Assembly (NCBI GenBank): GCA_016271365.2
Contig: CM057459.1
Coordinates: 816,723,001-816,787,000 of the forward strand
Length of the DNA stretch: 64,000 nucleotides
Source: Neoceratodus forsteri
Lineage: Eukaryota; Chordata; Ceratodontiformes; Ceratodontidae
Direction: 5' to 3'
Both the position numbers and the translations under genes were made by a program. A model generated the notes under the pieces. That model had not been told where the DNA came from, did no database searches, and saw only the letters and a program-made list of their open reading frames with translations. Numbering within the stretch: the first letter of the stretch is position 1; every line of letters begins with the position of its first letter. Shown here in pieces: positions 11,226 through 21,743 of the stretch.

Positions 11226-13380
11226 TTAGGTGAGGATTCTAGTGAAATACAATAACTCAGTTACAGAGAGTACATACATAGTCAGAGGGGTACATTAGAC
11301 AATAGTTGGTACAGGTCAGGAAGTAGGCAATATATGAGGCGAGAAAAGGAATTAGTAGTAATCAACAGGGTAGAGACAGTTTCATTACATCAGGTCTACA
11401 GTGTTTTTAACATTAACCATAGGCAAACCAAGGAGAGAAAAGCATTGGTCAGTTGGCATAGAAAGAGGTTTGGTTTAGGGCATGATGGTGAAATTAAAAC
11501 CATTCCTAATAATAAAAAAAGGTTCTTATCATGAAATAACAAAATTTGAAACTTCCTGGGGAAATAGAGTTCACCATTGCATTAATTTGAAAAATCTTGA
11601 TTGACTTTCTCAAGATTTATGGCAGTCTCAACTCTTGAAAAATTGGCTTTCTCAAGCTTCATGGCAGTCTGAACTCCTGCAGAATTTACATTTAAGATTC
11701 CATACAAAAATACACCACAATGTGGGATAAACTTGTTGAAAATCTTTGTTTACAGTTTTAATTCATGTTGATCTGAAAGTAATTGCCTCTTTATTCTTTT
11801 ACACACACACATAAATGAGCTAACCTGCATTCTGCTATTGGGCATCTTTACTGTGTAACAGTTTACCTGTTTCTCTTCATGCAATCGCCACACCAAGTTT
11901 GTTCCATAATACATTGTATGCACATTTGAAAAACCAGAATGTTTGTTCTTGTTTTTTAATACATTGTTAATGGTACATTGCATTATGCAACTCTGAGTTG
12001 TTCTTGATATTTGTTATTTTTGAACAAGTGCAATGACTACTTTCTGTATATGTACAACTGCACACTGGGACATACCTGAAAATGGTGCCATTGCACAAGT
12101 ATAATTTACCTGGTTAACAAAACTAAACTGAACTAGTGTTATCTACAGTTGCAGTAGTCCACTCTCAATAAATAAACAGATGTAAAAAAAAAAACACATT
12201 CTATGGCTTGTTGTTTTCTCCTTCTTTAAATTAACAACAAATAAAAATAGGCTGCTATGATTCAGGGCAGGAGGGGTATTTAGTGCAGTTGTCATTGAAC
12301 GCTCTCTCTCTCTCTCTCTCTTTCATTTTCTCTCAATCTCTCATTCTCGCTAAAGTTTATTTTCTTATTTAATCACTTTTGCTACCAAGTCTGTACTTTT
12401 TGCATTAAATGGCCACAAGAGCCATGCATTCAGAGTAAGAAACTGCAGCACCAAAACCAACCAACCAATGGTACACAAGAAAAATACAAGCAAAAGGCAA
12501 ATGCTGCTGTACAGGGTGAAAATTTATGAAGTGCTGGCTACATACAAGAAGACACTAAAGCCCCAGTGTGTCAAACCCCTGTGGATTCTTCATTGGGGGA
12601 GGGGTGATTAAAAGACCATACCTTGATTAAATAATGTAGCCAATTAAAGATGCAGAACAAAAAACTGAAAATGGTGACAGAGTAGCACAATCGTGCAAAA
12701 AGCAACAAAACCCAAAGACTAATAAAAATAATTAAAAGCTACAAATATGCATTAAATAAAAAAATGCCAGTAAATGTCCAGGAAGGAATACATTTCATTA
12801 AGTTGAGATATTTAAGAAGTATACAAGTAATAACAAGCAAAACATAACATAGGGCTTAAACATCTTTAGGAAAATCAAAAGCACCTGTGGAAAACACAGA
12901 AAAATGTGATTAAACTTATCTAGGTGGTCACAATCTACAGGACTCCATGAGGAAGCTGACTTAGTACCTTTAATCAAAGACTTAATCTCTGTTGCATTAG
13001 ATTATACCCTTGCTCGGTGTTCTGTACTGGAATTTGGGTCACAAGCATAATACCTGTGTCTATGTTTGTGTCTTTGTCATTAATATTCATTTTTTGTTTA
13101 CTATCTTTCTAGATGCTGATTTGACCTGATCCAGTTGGATTGAATAAATTCAAACCCCCCCACACACACACACACTAATTGTGGGGCACTCATATAGTGT
13201 GTGGTAGAAGTATGCCCTTCTTATTTCAGATTGTTTTTGCAATACACAATTGTTAGTATATTGGTTTTGTACATCTCGTCTGTTCTGTTCTGGTTATAAA
13301 ATGATATCTAGTTGTCATTTACTAATGAAATTGATGCATGCTAAATTATAGGAAACCATTGGGGGAATTTACAAAGCAAT
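11226..13380. other. Gene-free stretch with possible LINE 3' tail
   Basis: AT-rich DNA without a supportable gene. The stretch 12040-12145 (tgcacactggga, tttacctggttaacaaaact, then AACT-type repeats) resembles a LINE 3' end and has a relative at 14750-15130. A CT microsatellite lies at 12301-12322 and a short CA tract at 13160-13175. Confidence 0.45.
12301..12322. repeat. (CT)n microsatellite
   Basis: CT dinucleotide run of about 22 bp, followed by a T- and C-rich tail. Confidence 0.9.
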
Positions 13381-13381
13381 A

Positions 13382-13945
13382 TGCAGTTGCATGAAAATGA
13401 GGTGAAAGAAAGGGGGGCTAGATCACCAAGCTGGTTCAATGGAGAAGTCACTAGAATAGTAAGGGAAAAAATGGCTACCTATAGGAAAAGCAAAAGAACA
13501 GCTAGGGTGAAAGATGAGGATACATTCCAGTGGCTGGCCAAGCTAGCAAGAAGGGAGGTAAAGCAGGCTAAAGCACATAAGTAGTTCTAATAGCTGAGGA
13601 GATAAAGAATGGGGAAAAAAAGGCCTTCTTTCACTTCATAAAAGAAAAGAGAGACAGGAAGGATGGTATTGTCAGACTTAAGAAAGGGGATGAATGTGTT
13701 GTAGAAGATGGGTTAAAAGCAAAGATATTAAATGAATACTTCTACTCTGTCTTTATGAAGGAGAAGGAGAGACCAGTGCCACAGGCAAGAATAGGGAAAG
13801 AGGGAGCTGAGGACATCCCAGTAGGGGTCATTGGGATCTAAAGAGTGAGAGAGGATCTGATGACACTGAAGGTGGACAAATCCCCAGGGCCAGACGAGGT
13901 ACAACCCAGGGTACTAAAGTAGTTGGCAGAGGAGCTAACTCCATA
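13382..13945 (+). pseudogene. CR1 ORF2 fragment: linker and RT start
   Basis: The first part translates as a basic linker (S-P-S-W-F-N-G-E-V, then YRKSKRTARVKDEDTFQWL). After a stop it continues FFHFIKEKRDRKDGIVRLKK, a K-I-L-N-E-Y-F-Y-S-V-F segment and LKVDKSPGPDEVQPRVLK. These are landmarks of the CR1 region between endonuclease and reverse transcriptase, ending at the S-P-G-P-D-G-I-x-P-R-V-L-K block. Similarity stops abruptly near 13945. CR1 copies are normally 5'-truncated but keep their 3' end. This copy also lacks the 3' part, so a later deletion or rearrangement is likely. At least two in-frame stops are present. Confidence 0.8.
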
Positions 13946-15174
13946 AGAATATGCAATATTAAAATCCAACATATAAAGTAACATCCCACATTGTTAATGT
14001 TGATTGCAGGCATTTTACTAACTCCTCTCCTTACTCTGTCTGGAAATAATCCTGTTTCAGGACTATTTTTCTGAGTCTTTTGCCACCAACAAGAGCTATG
14101 AAACTGTTGTCTGCTGGGCATTGATTTATGCAGTGCTGGATTAACTGTTATCTTAAAATACCATCAAGTCTGTTGATGCCATCATTTTTTTCCCCAACTA
14201 CATTATTCTGCTACCAAGTCACTCTATTCCACTGAAGTTAAGGATTCCAGCTGCCAACAAGCTCTGCAGCTATTCTTCTCCTTTAGACCATAACACACTG
14301 TTGTACAAATACTACTAAACTAAATTGGCTTTGATCTGAATATAAATCTTAATTATCATTGGCAATCTTTGCCTTCAGAATTTCACACATAAAGGTATCT
14401 TCTTTTCTGGCAAATTTATTTAAGGGCCAAAATATTAATTACTATTCTCATTCAAAATCAAACGATTCGTTACATACTGCTCAGATGAAAACTAATTTGG
14501 GTTAAAACCATTTCAGTTATAGGGCACCTTGTTTATGGAGTATTATACCAGTCTCAAACAGAACTTCCTCTTCACCAGCTGCTGTTAATACTGAACTAAA
14601 ATAACCTTTTTTTGAAATTTAAGTGCTTGCAAATGTTATGGATTAACAAATCCAGTTCTGTATGATCTATAATATTTAGCTCAATATTGTATGTGTATAT
14701 TTACTCTGTGTGATGTATATGTATTTTATCATTTATATGTAGTCATCTTTTGTACACTGCAATCTGGGCCATGCATGAAAAAGGTGCTTTTGGTGGTTTT
14801 ATGTGATTTTAGTGGAAAAAGTTCAGCGGGGAGCATATCAGAGAAATCAAAACCCCGAATGCAAAATCAGCACACGCCAACTTCGGCGATCATCAAAACT
14901 GCAACCCTACCTCCAGCAGTACATGATATGTTGCCCTGTAACCTTTTATAACTACTTCAGAGACCACACAATGCCTGGGGGAGGGTTGCGATCCTGACAC
15001 ATGCTTTTTTGGCTCTGTCACTCGCTCTTATTGAATCATTCAATTTGAGTCACCCATATCATAGGACACCCTTTTGGCACCAATACACCTACCTAGTTAA
15101 CAAAATAAAACAAACAAAATAAAACAAACAATGTATAACTTGTCTGGTTTAAAATATTTTGTTGTACACTTTGT
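13946..15174. other. Gene-free stretch
   Basis: No gene is supported. Short pieces near 14755-14790 and 15062-15130 resemble the LINE 3' tail seen at 12040-12145 (CACTGCAATCTGGGCC, then TACCTAGTTAACAAAATAAA). About 280 bp of unrelated sequence lies between them, which may be an insertion. Confidence 0.4.
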
Positions 15175-15408
15175 AGGCAGTGTGGTCTAATGAATATAGC
15201 ATCAGATTGGTAACCAAGACATTACAGGTTCAAACCCAACCGGAGTAGAATACTCACATTTTGGTTTAAATAAGTCAACTAATCTGCCAGTTTTGTAGTC
15301 CGCCCAGCTATGTAAATGGGTAGGAGCAGGAAAAAACAAAAATATGATCTTGCATCACAGCTGTGCTATCCCTGGTAAATAATTTGTAAAAAATAAATAA
15401 ATAAAACA
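15175..15408 (+). mobile_element. tRNA-derived SINE
   Basis: The sequence starts GGCAGTGTGGTCTAATGAAT and has an A-box-like TGGTCTAATGA and a B-box-like GGTTCAAACCC about 35 bp downstream, which is the internal RNA polymerase III promoter layout of tRNA-derived SINEs. The body continues for about 170 bp and ends in an AAATAAATAAATAAAA tail. It does not fold as an intact tRNA. The body after the head differs from the CORE-type SINEs elsewhere in the window, so it may be a separate family. Confidence 0.65.
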
Positions 15409-15499
15409 GAAACAAAATTGGTGAACTTTCTTTGACAACACTTGATAGGTTGGGCAGTCAGTGTGACATCAGGGTTGTCACTCATGAGTCAAGTGAACT

Positions 15500-15720
15500 G
15501 GGCTTGGGGATGATCTCATGAAATTGAGGGCCAGCTAGTTAGGTGGACTGAGCATCTCAGAGGATGTTCTCCTTCCCCAGAAAGGAAGGGCATTTCTATT
15601 CTGCTGCACTACTGTGACATGAGGATCACAAGGGGTGGTGCACATTGGAGCTACACTAAGGAGGTGGGATGTAACATTATGGTGCAGAGGGATACATGCC
15701 ATATAAACATATGCCCAACC
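15500..15720 (+). mobile_element. SINE family C fragment
   Basis: It contains GGACTGAGCATCTCAG followed by GTTCTCCTTCCCCAG (about 15547-15581), the core block shared with the retroposons at 6232-6833 and 56780-57302. I could not define its ends or a target-site duplication. Confidence 0.5.
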
Positions 15721-16604
15721 TTCTTTGCCCATGGTGTACTAGGGTTTGGGAGGAACATTTGAAATATCCCCAGCCTTTGCAGATGAAGCAAGCACACTAC
15801 TGATGAAGACACCCTCCACCCCTACTCAGTAGCTTCAGAGTAATACTCAGGGTATCCTTCCAGATGGATACTAGGTCAATGAGCAACAGCAGCACCCTGC
15901 TGTGTAATTTACTGCTGTTACATGATTTAGGGACTGTGTGGCATCATATAGTGTTTCAGGCAGACTGGCAACCGTATATGCCCATACACTGCTGCTATAT
16001 TGTTTTGGGACTTTGGATACGGACATGTTTTGTATTAACAGTTATTGATGGATACTTTCTATCTTGGGAAGAGGAACTAGAACTGGCAGCACTTGAAGGA
16101 GGAAGAGGAGGAAAGTTGTGTTCTTCTGGATTCGGCTGGGAGGTTTCATTACCAGATGCACTGGACAACTGCCTGGGAAGGATGCTTATAAATGCTGTGT
16201 AACCAGTGGATGTCTGGGATGAATAAGACATAGCTCTTTGAGCTATACTATCAGGTGCCTAGCCTTACTTCTCAGATCCCCATGACTACAACGTCTACTA
16301 CCTTCATGACCATCTGCCTCTCCACTACCACCAGCTGCACAGCTTTAACATGATACAACTGCTATGGTTCTGTAAAACAGTTATAGGTACCTTTCTTCCC
16401 ACCAGCATACCTTTCTGCTTCTGTTCTTTCCTCATACAGTATCTTCTAGACAACAGATGCTAATACTATAATGACGCCTCCACTGCACCACTGGATGCTA
16501 ACCATGATGACTCACAATAGTCATCGATTTTTAGATGCCTACATTATGTGCAAATGCTGCCACATGACTGATGAAGTAAGAGGCAATTGAGGACATATGT
16601 AATA
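15721..16604. other. Gene-free stretch
   Basis: Open frames here have no recognisable domain. A Ser-rich/Glu-rich frame near 16060-16130 is a translation of GGAAGAGGA-type sequence. No element ends were identified. Confidence 0.4.
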
Positions 16605-17093
16605 CTGACACCTATACCTCTTTTGTGTCCCTGATATTCAAGAATGTCCTGGATTTTGCCTCAAAAATTTCCACTGTTCCTCCAAAATTTGGGAGTTCTG
16701 TTGCAAAAGAGTGGAGATTCAAAGCATAACATAATGCCACATTTTAATGTTACAGTCTAGTTCTGCTTCATAAAATGCATTTTACACCAAACCAAACTAT
16801 ATTACAGTATTGTGGAGCTAATATGATAGTTGCAGACCTAGTTAAGTTCAGAGATTTCCAGACATTTTTCGATATATATCTGAAGAGATTCTTTCTGGTG
16901 GACCACAGTGATACTGCAGGCAGGGAATTTTGATAGAGATATCACATAAATTTCAGGAAGTATGTGGCTACGTCATCAGCTGCAACTGCACTATTTTTTT
17001 TAAATATGTCCCTGATTTCAGCCACTTGTCCCTGATTTTGTTTAAGCATTGCCCCTGATTTCCATGCAGGATGTTGAGAGGTATAGTGACACT
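16605..17093. mobile_element. Possible small hAT-like element
   Basis: TATACCTCT at 16613 is matched by AGAGGTATA ending at 17085, giving a 473-bp element. The flanking 8-mers CTGACACC (16605-16612) and GTGACACT (17086-17093) agree at six positions, compatible with a decayed 8-bp target-site duplication. Internal phrases such as GTCCCTGATAT and TGTCCCTGATTT recur in opposite halves. There is no transposase. The short ends and imperfect duplication keep this tentative. Confidence 0.4.
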
Positions 17094-17199
17094 ATCTGTA
17101 ACACTTCACTTACAAATTCATACTAAGAACAAATAGGAGCTAGGGGGCAGTGAAGCCCATGAAATGCTTCCTAAATATTAATAATAATTTAATGGAAAA

Positions 17200-17689
17200 T
17201 CTGAAAAGATCAAATTGTCCAACCAATTTTTAAATACTATTTTGTTACTACTAACAATAACTTCTATTGAAAGTGCATTCCAAGGTTTAATAATGTGCAA
17301 AGAATAAAAAAGATTTCTGTGAAATAAGGTTAAATTGTTTCACCTGCAACTATAGAGGATGACCTCTAAGATTGAAAGTGTCTTCTTTAAATGATAATCC
17401 AATGTTAACAAGCAGCTGTGGACCTCTTATAATCTCATACATTAAAAGAAGATCCCATCTTCATCGTCTGATGGATAAATCCATTAAATTAAGGGAACTC
17501 AGTCTTGATTCTTATGGTATATCCTTCAATCCTTCTATTAGTTTAGTGTACCCCCCTTTGTACTCTTTCCATTTTACTTATATCTTGCTTCTTAAACGGG
17601 CATCAAAACTGTGATGAGTAATCCAAGTGTGGTCAAACATAGGCTATATAAAGTGGCATAAGCACCTCTTGGTCCCTCAGTCTAATATT
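17200..17689 (-). pseudogene. CR1-A ORF2 C-terminal domain, decayed
   Basis: Fragments on the minus strand match the CR1 region after the reverse transcriptase: Y-x-R-P-H-L-D-Y followed by an F-x-C-P-F-K-K segment, K-M-E-R-V-Q-R, and a stretch corresponding to the usual L-F-S-L-x-x-R-R-x-R-G-D motif. Stops and frameshifts are frequent. The sequence fades before 17200 without a clear terminal repeat. Confidence 0.6.
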
Positions 17690-18502
17690 TCACTTTATTG
17701 CCCAAATAACCCCATTTAATTTGTGTATGACTGCATTAATTTGAGGGCTAGGAGAAAAATCATTAGATATAAGGACCCCTTTTTCTGTATCTGTATTGGT
17801 CATAACCTTATTATCTAAAATGTAAGTATACATAGGGTTATTCCTACCACGGTGCATTATCCTACACTTTGCATGATTCAATTTCATACCCCAAGAGGAA
17901 ATCCATAAGGAAACCCTATCTAAATCACTTTGAATTAAATTAATTTGATCAGAATTTGCACAAGGTCCACCAATCTTAATATCATCAGCATATCTGATGG
18001 TATTCGAATGACAATTTTTTGTTATATCGGCAATGAATAAATGAAACATGCATGGGCCCAGAACCAAACCCTGAGGTACATCACTGGTGATAAATCCTAC
18101 ACTAGAAAGCTGGCCATTAATAAGAACTTGCTGAGTTCTCCCAGTTAACCAGTTTGCTATCCAATTAATCAATCTGGGATTTATGTTAAACTGAGATATT
18201 TTAAACAATAATGCCTAATGTGGGAGGAGGTCGAAAGCCTTACTAAAATCTGTATAAACCACATCATAAGGCACTCAGTTGTCCAACTGATGGCTAACAT
18301 CTTCATAAAAGCACAGCAGATTTGTCAAACAGCTTCTTCCCTTAGTAAAACCATGCTGTTCAGAATCAGCGTCGACTAAGTTAGAAGTAATTAGGTCCTT
18401 AATTAAACTTTCCAAGATTTTACACAGGCTTATGGGTCTATAATTTTCCCAAAGAGTTATAGGTCCTTTTTTATGAATGTGGATAACTAAGAAATGTTCC
18501 AT
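17690..18502 (-). pseudogene. CR1-A ORF2 reverse transcriptase
   Basis: Two open segments cover most of the reverse transcriptase. The first (18275-18502) has W-E-N-Y-R-P-I-S-L and a Q-H-G-F-T-K-G-R-S-C block. The second (17690-18208) has W-L-T-G-R-T-Q-Q-V, then DVPQGLVLGP, and the catalytic box RYADDIKIGG with both aspartates kept. The region between them (18209-18274) matches the D-F-S-K-A-F-D block but is out of frame. The enzyme would prime on nicked target DNA and copy CR1 RNA. The frameshift prevents a full protein. Confidence 0.85.
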
Positions 18503-18641
18503 AAATCAGGAACATGACTATAATTCAAGCAGTGGTCATATAATAGTTTAAGAGGTTGGGACAGGCTGTCAGCTAATAGATATAAAAAAATTATCAGGTA
18601 TTTGATCAGGGGATATACTAGTTTTGCCTTTGAGCCCAACT

Positions 18642-18840
18642 AAGGCAGTATAGCGCAGTGGTTTAAGGCTCTGAGCTGCAAATCTGGTGACATCCAGCAG
18701 ACCAGACTTGGATTTGAATCTCACAGATTCCACTTATATACTGTGTGACACTGAGCAAGTCACTTAACTTCCCTGTGCTTCCAGGTTGCACCTGTAAAAA
18801 AAGCTTTCAGCTTAGTGTGCTTCTCCTGGTTAAACAACTA
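18642..18840 (+). mobile_element. CORE/MIR-like tRNA-derived SINE inside CR1-A
   Basis: The head GGCAGTATAGCGCAGTGG carries an A-box-like TAGCGCAGTGG, and GGATTTGAATCTC is a B-box-like element. The following CTGTGTGACACTGAGCAAG and TCACTTAACTTCCCTGTGC closely resemble the central CORE region of MIR-type SINEs. It interrupts the CR1 ORF2 linker: CR1 coding sequence for K-T-S-I-S-P-D-Q-I-P lies just left and the upstream linker continues on the right, so it inserted after CR1-A. CAACTAA occurs at both edges and may be the target-site duplication, although part of it may belong to the SINE tail. Confidence 0.8.
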
Positions 18841-19162
18841 AACATAAAAAAATTATTTAGCATGAATCTTTGCTTCAGATGTGGATAAAAGGCTGCCATT
18901 AGAATTATGCAATGTAACATCTATCTAAGTTTTTTGAAAGATACTACAGAATGTTTCATTAAATAAATTAGCCATATTGAGAGGGTCGTGAATTAAGTCA
19001 TCATCAATCTGTAGAGGACCCACCTAGCCAATTGTTTTTTTCAGAGAATTTATATAAGAAAAGAAAAATTTAAAATTATTTTTATTGACATTAGAAGCCA
19101 ATTTCTGTTCCCAATACATTTTTGATTTTTTAATATCATTTTTACATTTTTTTTTTGAATAT

Positions 19163-20049
19163 TTAAGTAGGAATTCCAGCTAGCAATTTTTTTTCTTTCA
19201 AATAAGCTGCATAACACCAATTGTTTTTCTTTATGAGTCTAGTTAGTTCTCTAGTCATCCATTTCGGTTTTGGCTGTTTGGAGGTATATTTTATCCTGGT
19301 TAGTACAAGCTGTTGTCTCAGTGTACAAATCTTATTAGATAAAATATTGTAATCTTCATCACTGCCAACAGTGTAACAGAAAGAGGACCAGTTAATACTG
19401 TCCAACCCATTTTTAATACTTAGAATATCTGCCCTGTCATACAGATAGGTTATGAAACTACAAGAGGCTAAAGGCACAGCCTGAGAAATGATGAAACTGA
19501 TGGAACAATGGTCACTATTTCCGAAGGGTGAGCAAACCAAGAGGTTTTTTACAATAACTGAATTACTATGAAATAATAAATCTAAAATAGTATTAGTCTG
19601 TGTTGGTTCATTTACCCCTTGTATCAGATTGCATTGTTGACACATGTCAATAAGCTTTTAACCAGAAATAGATAATGCCACTCACTTTGTCCTATTACTG
19701 TCTCTCAAATTAAAATCACCAGTGAGAACAATATCCCGCAAGGAACACACAGTTTCAGTCTCCTTAGTGAAATCATCCAAATACTCATTTGACGTACTCG
19801 GGGGACGATAACAAACCCCTAGAATAATGTGCTGATAGTTATTAAGCATTAATTTAATCCATAAGGATTCAGATACGCTAATGGGGTTTTTAACTTTACT
19901 TGAAATATCAGTGAACTGCAAAGTAGTTTGGAGGAAGACAGCAACTCTGCATCCCCTCCTATTCTGCCTATTGTATTTATAAAATGTATATCCAGGTAAA
20001 GGCACCTCCCAACTTGATTTATCATCCCCCAAGTTTCTGTAATGAACAC
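19163..20049 (-). pseudogene. CR1-A ORF2 endonuclease, main part
   Basis: This is an apurinic-like (EEP family) endonuclease that nicks target DNA for reverse transcription. Visible motifs on the minus strand are I-V-F-I-T-E-T-W at the insertion junction, then P-G-Y-T-F-Y and R-x-G-C-R-V-A-V-F, then LGVCYRPP, LTGDFNL and, in the next segment, GNSDHCSISF. These correspond to the E-T-W, Y-R-P-P, G-D-F-N and S-D-H catalytic or structural blocks. At least two frameshifts separate the blocks, near 19650-19690 and near 20000-20040. The N-terminal piece lies on the other side of a 1.5-kb transposon (21592-21738). Confidence 0.82.
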
Positions 20050-20510
20050 AATGGCCTGGATATTCAAACTGTGCCAGGCTGTGGCGCAAGCCTGGGCGCA
20101 GCTCAACTTGGCTGCGGAGGGGTGTGGCCTTAGCAATATTCAATGAAGCTGTGCTATGGCTCAGCAGCTTTGAATATCGCACCCTGGTCACCCCCACTGT
20201 GCATGGCACAGTGGTACTGCACCAGCACAAGTGGCCAGAGTGGAGCATGGAGATGCGCTAGCACAAGTGCCATTGCGCCAATCACAGCACCTGCAATATT
20301 CAAAAGGGGACATGCAAATGGGGCCATAATTTATGCAAGGTGCACATTTGGCCATTTGCATGTCATTATGGCCCCATTTGCATCCTATTAGCATGCAGGT
20401 GCGACGATCCCTGATGACTTGCACCTGGCACCCTGCTAGGCAGCAGCCGTTGGGGACCGACCCCCCTGCATCCAAATCACGGGCATTTGTCTAAAAATAG
20501 ACTTCCTCAT

Positions 20511-21179
20511 CCAATATCCCTGGTGGTCCAGTGGACCACTATGTGCCCGATCATGGGCATCATTATAATAACCCCTCCATCCAATATCCCTGGTGGCGGC
20601 ATCCATTTAACTGAAATCTTCCTATTTCCCTGGTGGTCTAGGGTACCCCATCCCCACCCGCCCACTGGAGTCCCACCGCCTCTCCCCGGTCAGCCGGAGG
20701 CGGGCAGCACTCACCCACTTGCTGCCCTGCCGCCTGCTGACTGACACTGATAGGCTGCACGCCCATTGGTTCACAATGTGAGCCAATGGGCATGCAACCT
20801 ATACTACACATTCCAGATATGTAATGAATCATTCTCATATCTGGAATGTGTAGTACGGTATGTTGCATGCCCATTGGCTCACGCCAGAACCAATGGGCGG
20901 CAGCCCTACCGAGGTGTCAGCTGGTGGGGTGGTGGGGCGGCAGGCGGGTGGGGTGCTGCCACCCACCAGCTGACCGGGGGCAGGGCGATGGGACTCAGTG
21001 GGTGGGTGGGTGAGGGGTACCCAGACCACCAGGGAAATAGGAAGATTTCAGAAACGGATGCCCGCGATCGGCAGCATTCGTCCACTGGACCACCAGGGAT
21101 ATTGGATGGGGGGGTTTCTTATAACAACGCCCATGATTGGGCACATAGCGGTCCACTGGACCACCAGGGATATTGGATG
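20511..21179. repeat. Inverted array of an ATCCCTGGTGGTCCAGTGG motif
   Basis: Forward copies lie at 20511-20539, at about 20581-20597 (partial) and at 20624-20641. Inverted copies lie at about 21019-21042, 21081-21108 and 21151-21179, where they read CCACTGGACCACCAGGGATA or close to it. Palindromic TGCCCGATCATGGGCA-type motifs accompany several copies (about 20543 and 21200). Confidence 0.85.
20781..20879. repeat. Palindromic centre of the fold-back element
   Basis: The left arm (20781-20821) includes CCAATGGGCATGCAAC and ACACATTCCAGATATG. The right arm (20836-20879) is its near-exact inverse with a 3-bp insertion. The 14-bp loop is at 20822-20835. CCAATGG motifs occur again just outside both arms. 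Confidence 0.9.
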
Positions 21180-21591
21180 GGGAGTTTATTTTTCAACATA
21201 TGCCCGCGATCGGGCATGGGGGGTGCCGCTAGGTGCAGCCGGAACTCGGGTGGCCACCAACAGGTGGCAGCTGCCGTGTCGCACCCTGCAATGCAGCAGC
21301 TCACCTGTGGGTGGCCATCAGTTGTTCCATTTTTTTTTTGGCTTAACTTTGTGCCGGCGCAAGTAGGGGTTGCACATGCATGGCTCTGCACATCCCGGGC
21401 TGAATATCGGGCTGTGCAGGTTATGCATGGGAACGCCCCCCCTACCTGTGCCTGCATACATTTCTGATGTGCTCCGGCATCGGGATTTTGCGCATACTTT
21501 TCCTTTTGAAGTCATCGTACAGATGACTAGTGGGTTATGATGGTGTAATACTGTGCCAGCCATGCGCAACCTTTTGAATATCTGGGCCAAT

Positions 21592-21738
21592 ATCTATATC
21601 CTCAGTAATTACTCTTGCCTTAAGCTCATCCAGTTTATTGGATAGGCTCCTAGCATTGAAGTAAAAACATTTTAAATATGTTATATGAGTATATTTTCTC
21701 CTCAAACTAAATGGGGGAGAGACTATATTCTCTCCCAA
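21592..21738 (-). pseudogene. CR1-A ORF2 N-terminus
   Basis: The minus-strand frame from an ATG at 21738 reads into LKCFYFNARSLSNKLDELKA and then the E-D-I-D-I strand of the endonuclease, where the fold-back element interrupts it. N-A-R-S-L-x-N-K is the standard start of CR1 endonucleases. The ATG lies 5 nt after the ORF1 stop codon, which suggests reinitiation or another coupled mode of translation. The true start could differ. Confidence 0.8.
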
Positions 21739-21743
21739 ATTAA

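Larger units (their letters stand above)
20050..21591. mobile_element. Fold-back DNA transposon with AAT TSD inside CR1-A
   Basis: The element (20053-21588) begins GGCCTGGATATTCAAA. Its right end on the opposite strand begins GGCCCAGATATTCAAA. It is flanked by AAT at 20050-20052 and 21589-21591. Removing it with one AAT copy restores the CR1 endonuclease frame exactly (E-D-I-D-I then V-F-I-T-E-T-W), which fixes both boundaries to the base. It is GC-richer than its surroundings, has no transposase, and consists of inverted half-arrays around a palindromic centre. A 3-bp duplication with GGCC ends suggests a PIF/Harbinger-type transposase, but the AAT target does not fit the usual TAA or TTA. 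Confidence 0.85.

Noticed and set aside
15181..15240. Possible functional tRNA gene
   Set aside because: A- and B-box-like sequences are present, but no cloverleaf with paired acceptor stem forms. The sequence continues as a SINE body with an A-rich tail.
20766..21467. 233-residue frame in the GC-rich fold-back element
   Set aside because: It is open because the sequence is GC-rich and palindromic. There are no transposase motifs, and frames on both strands are equally open.
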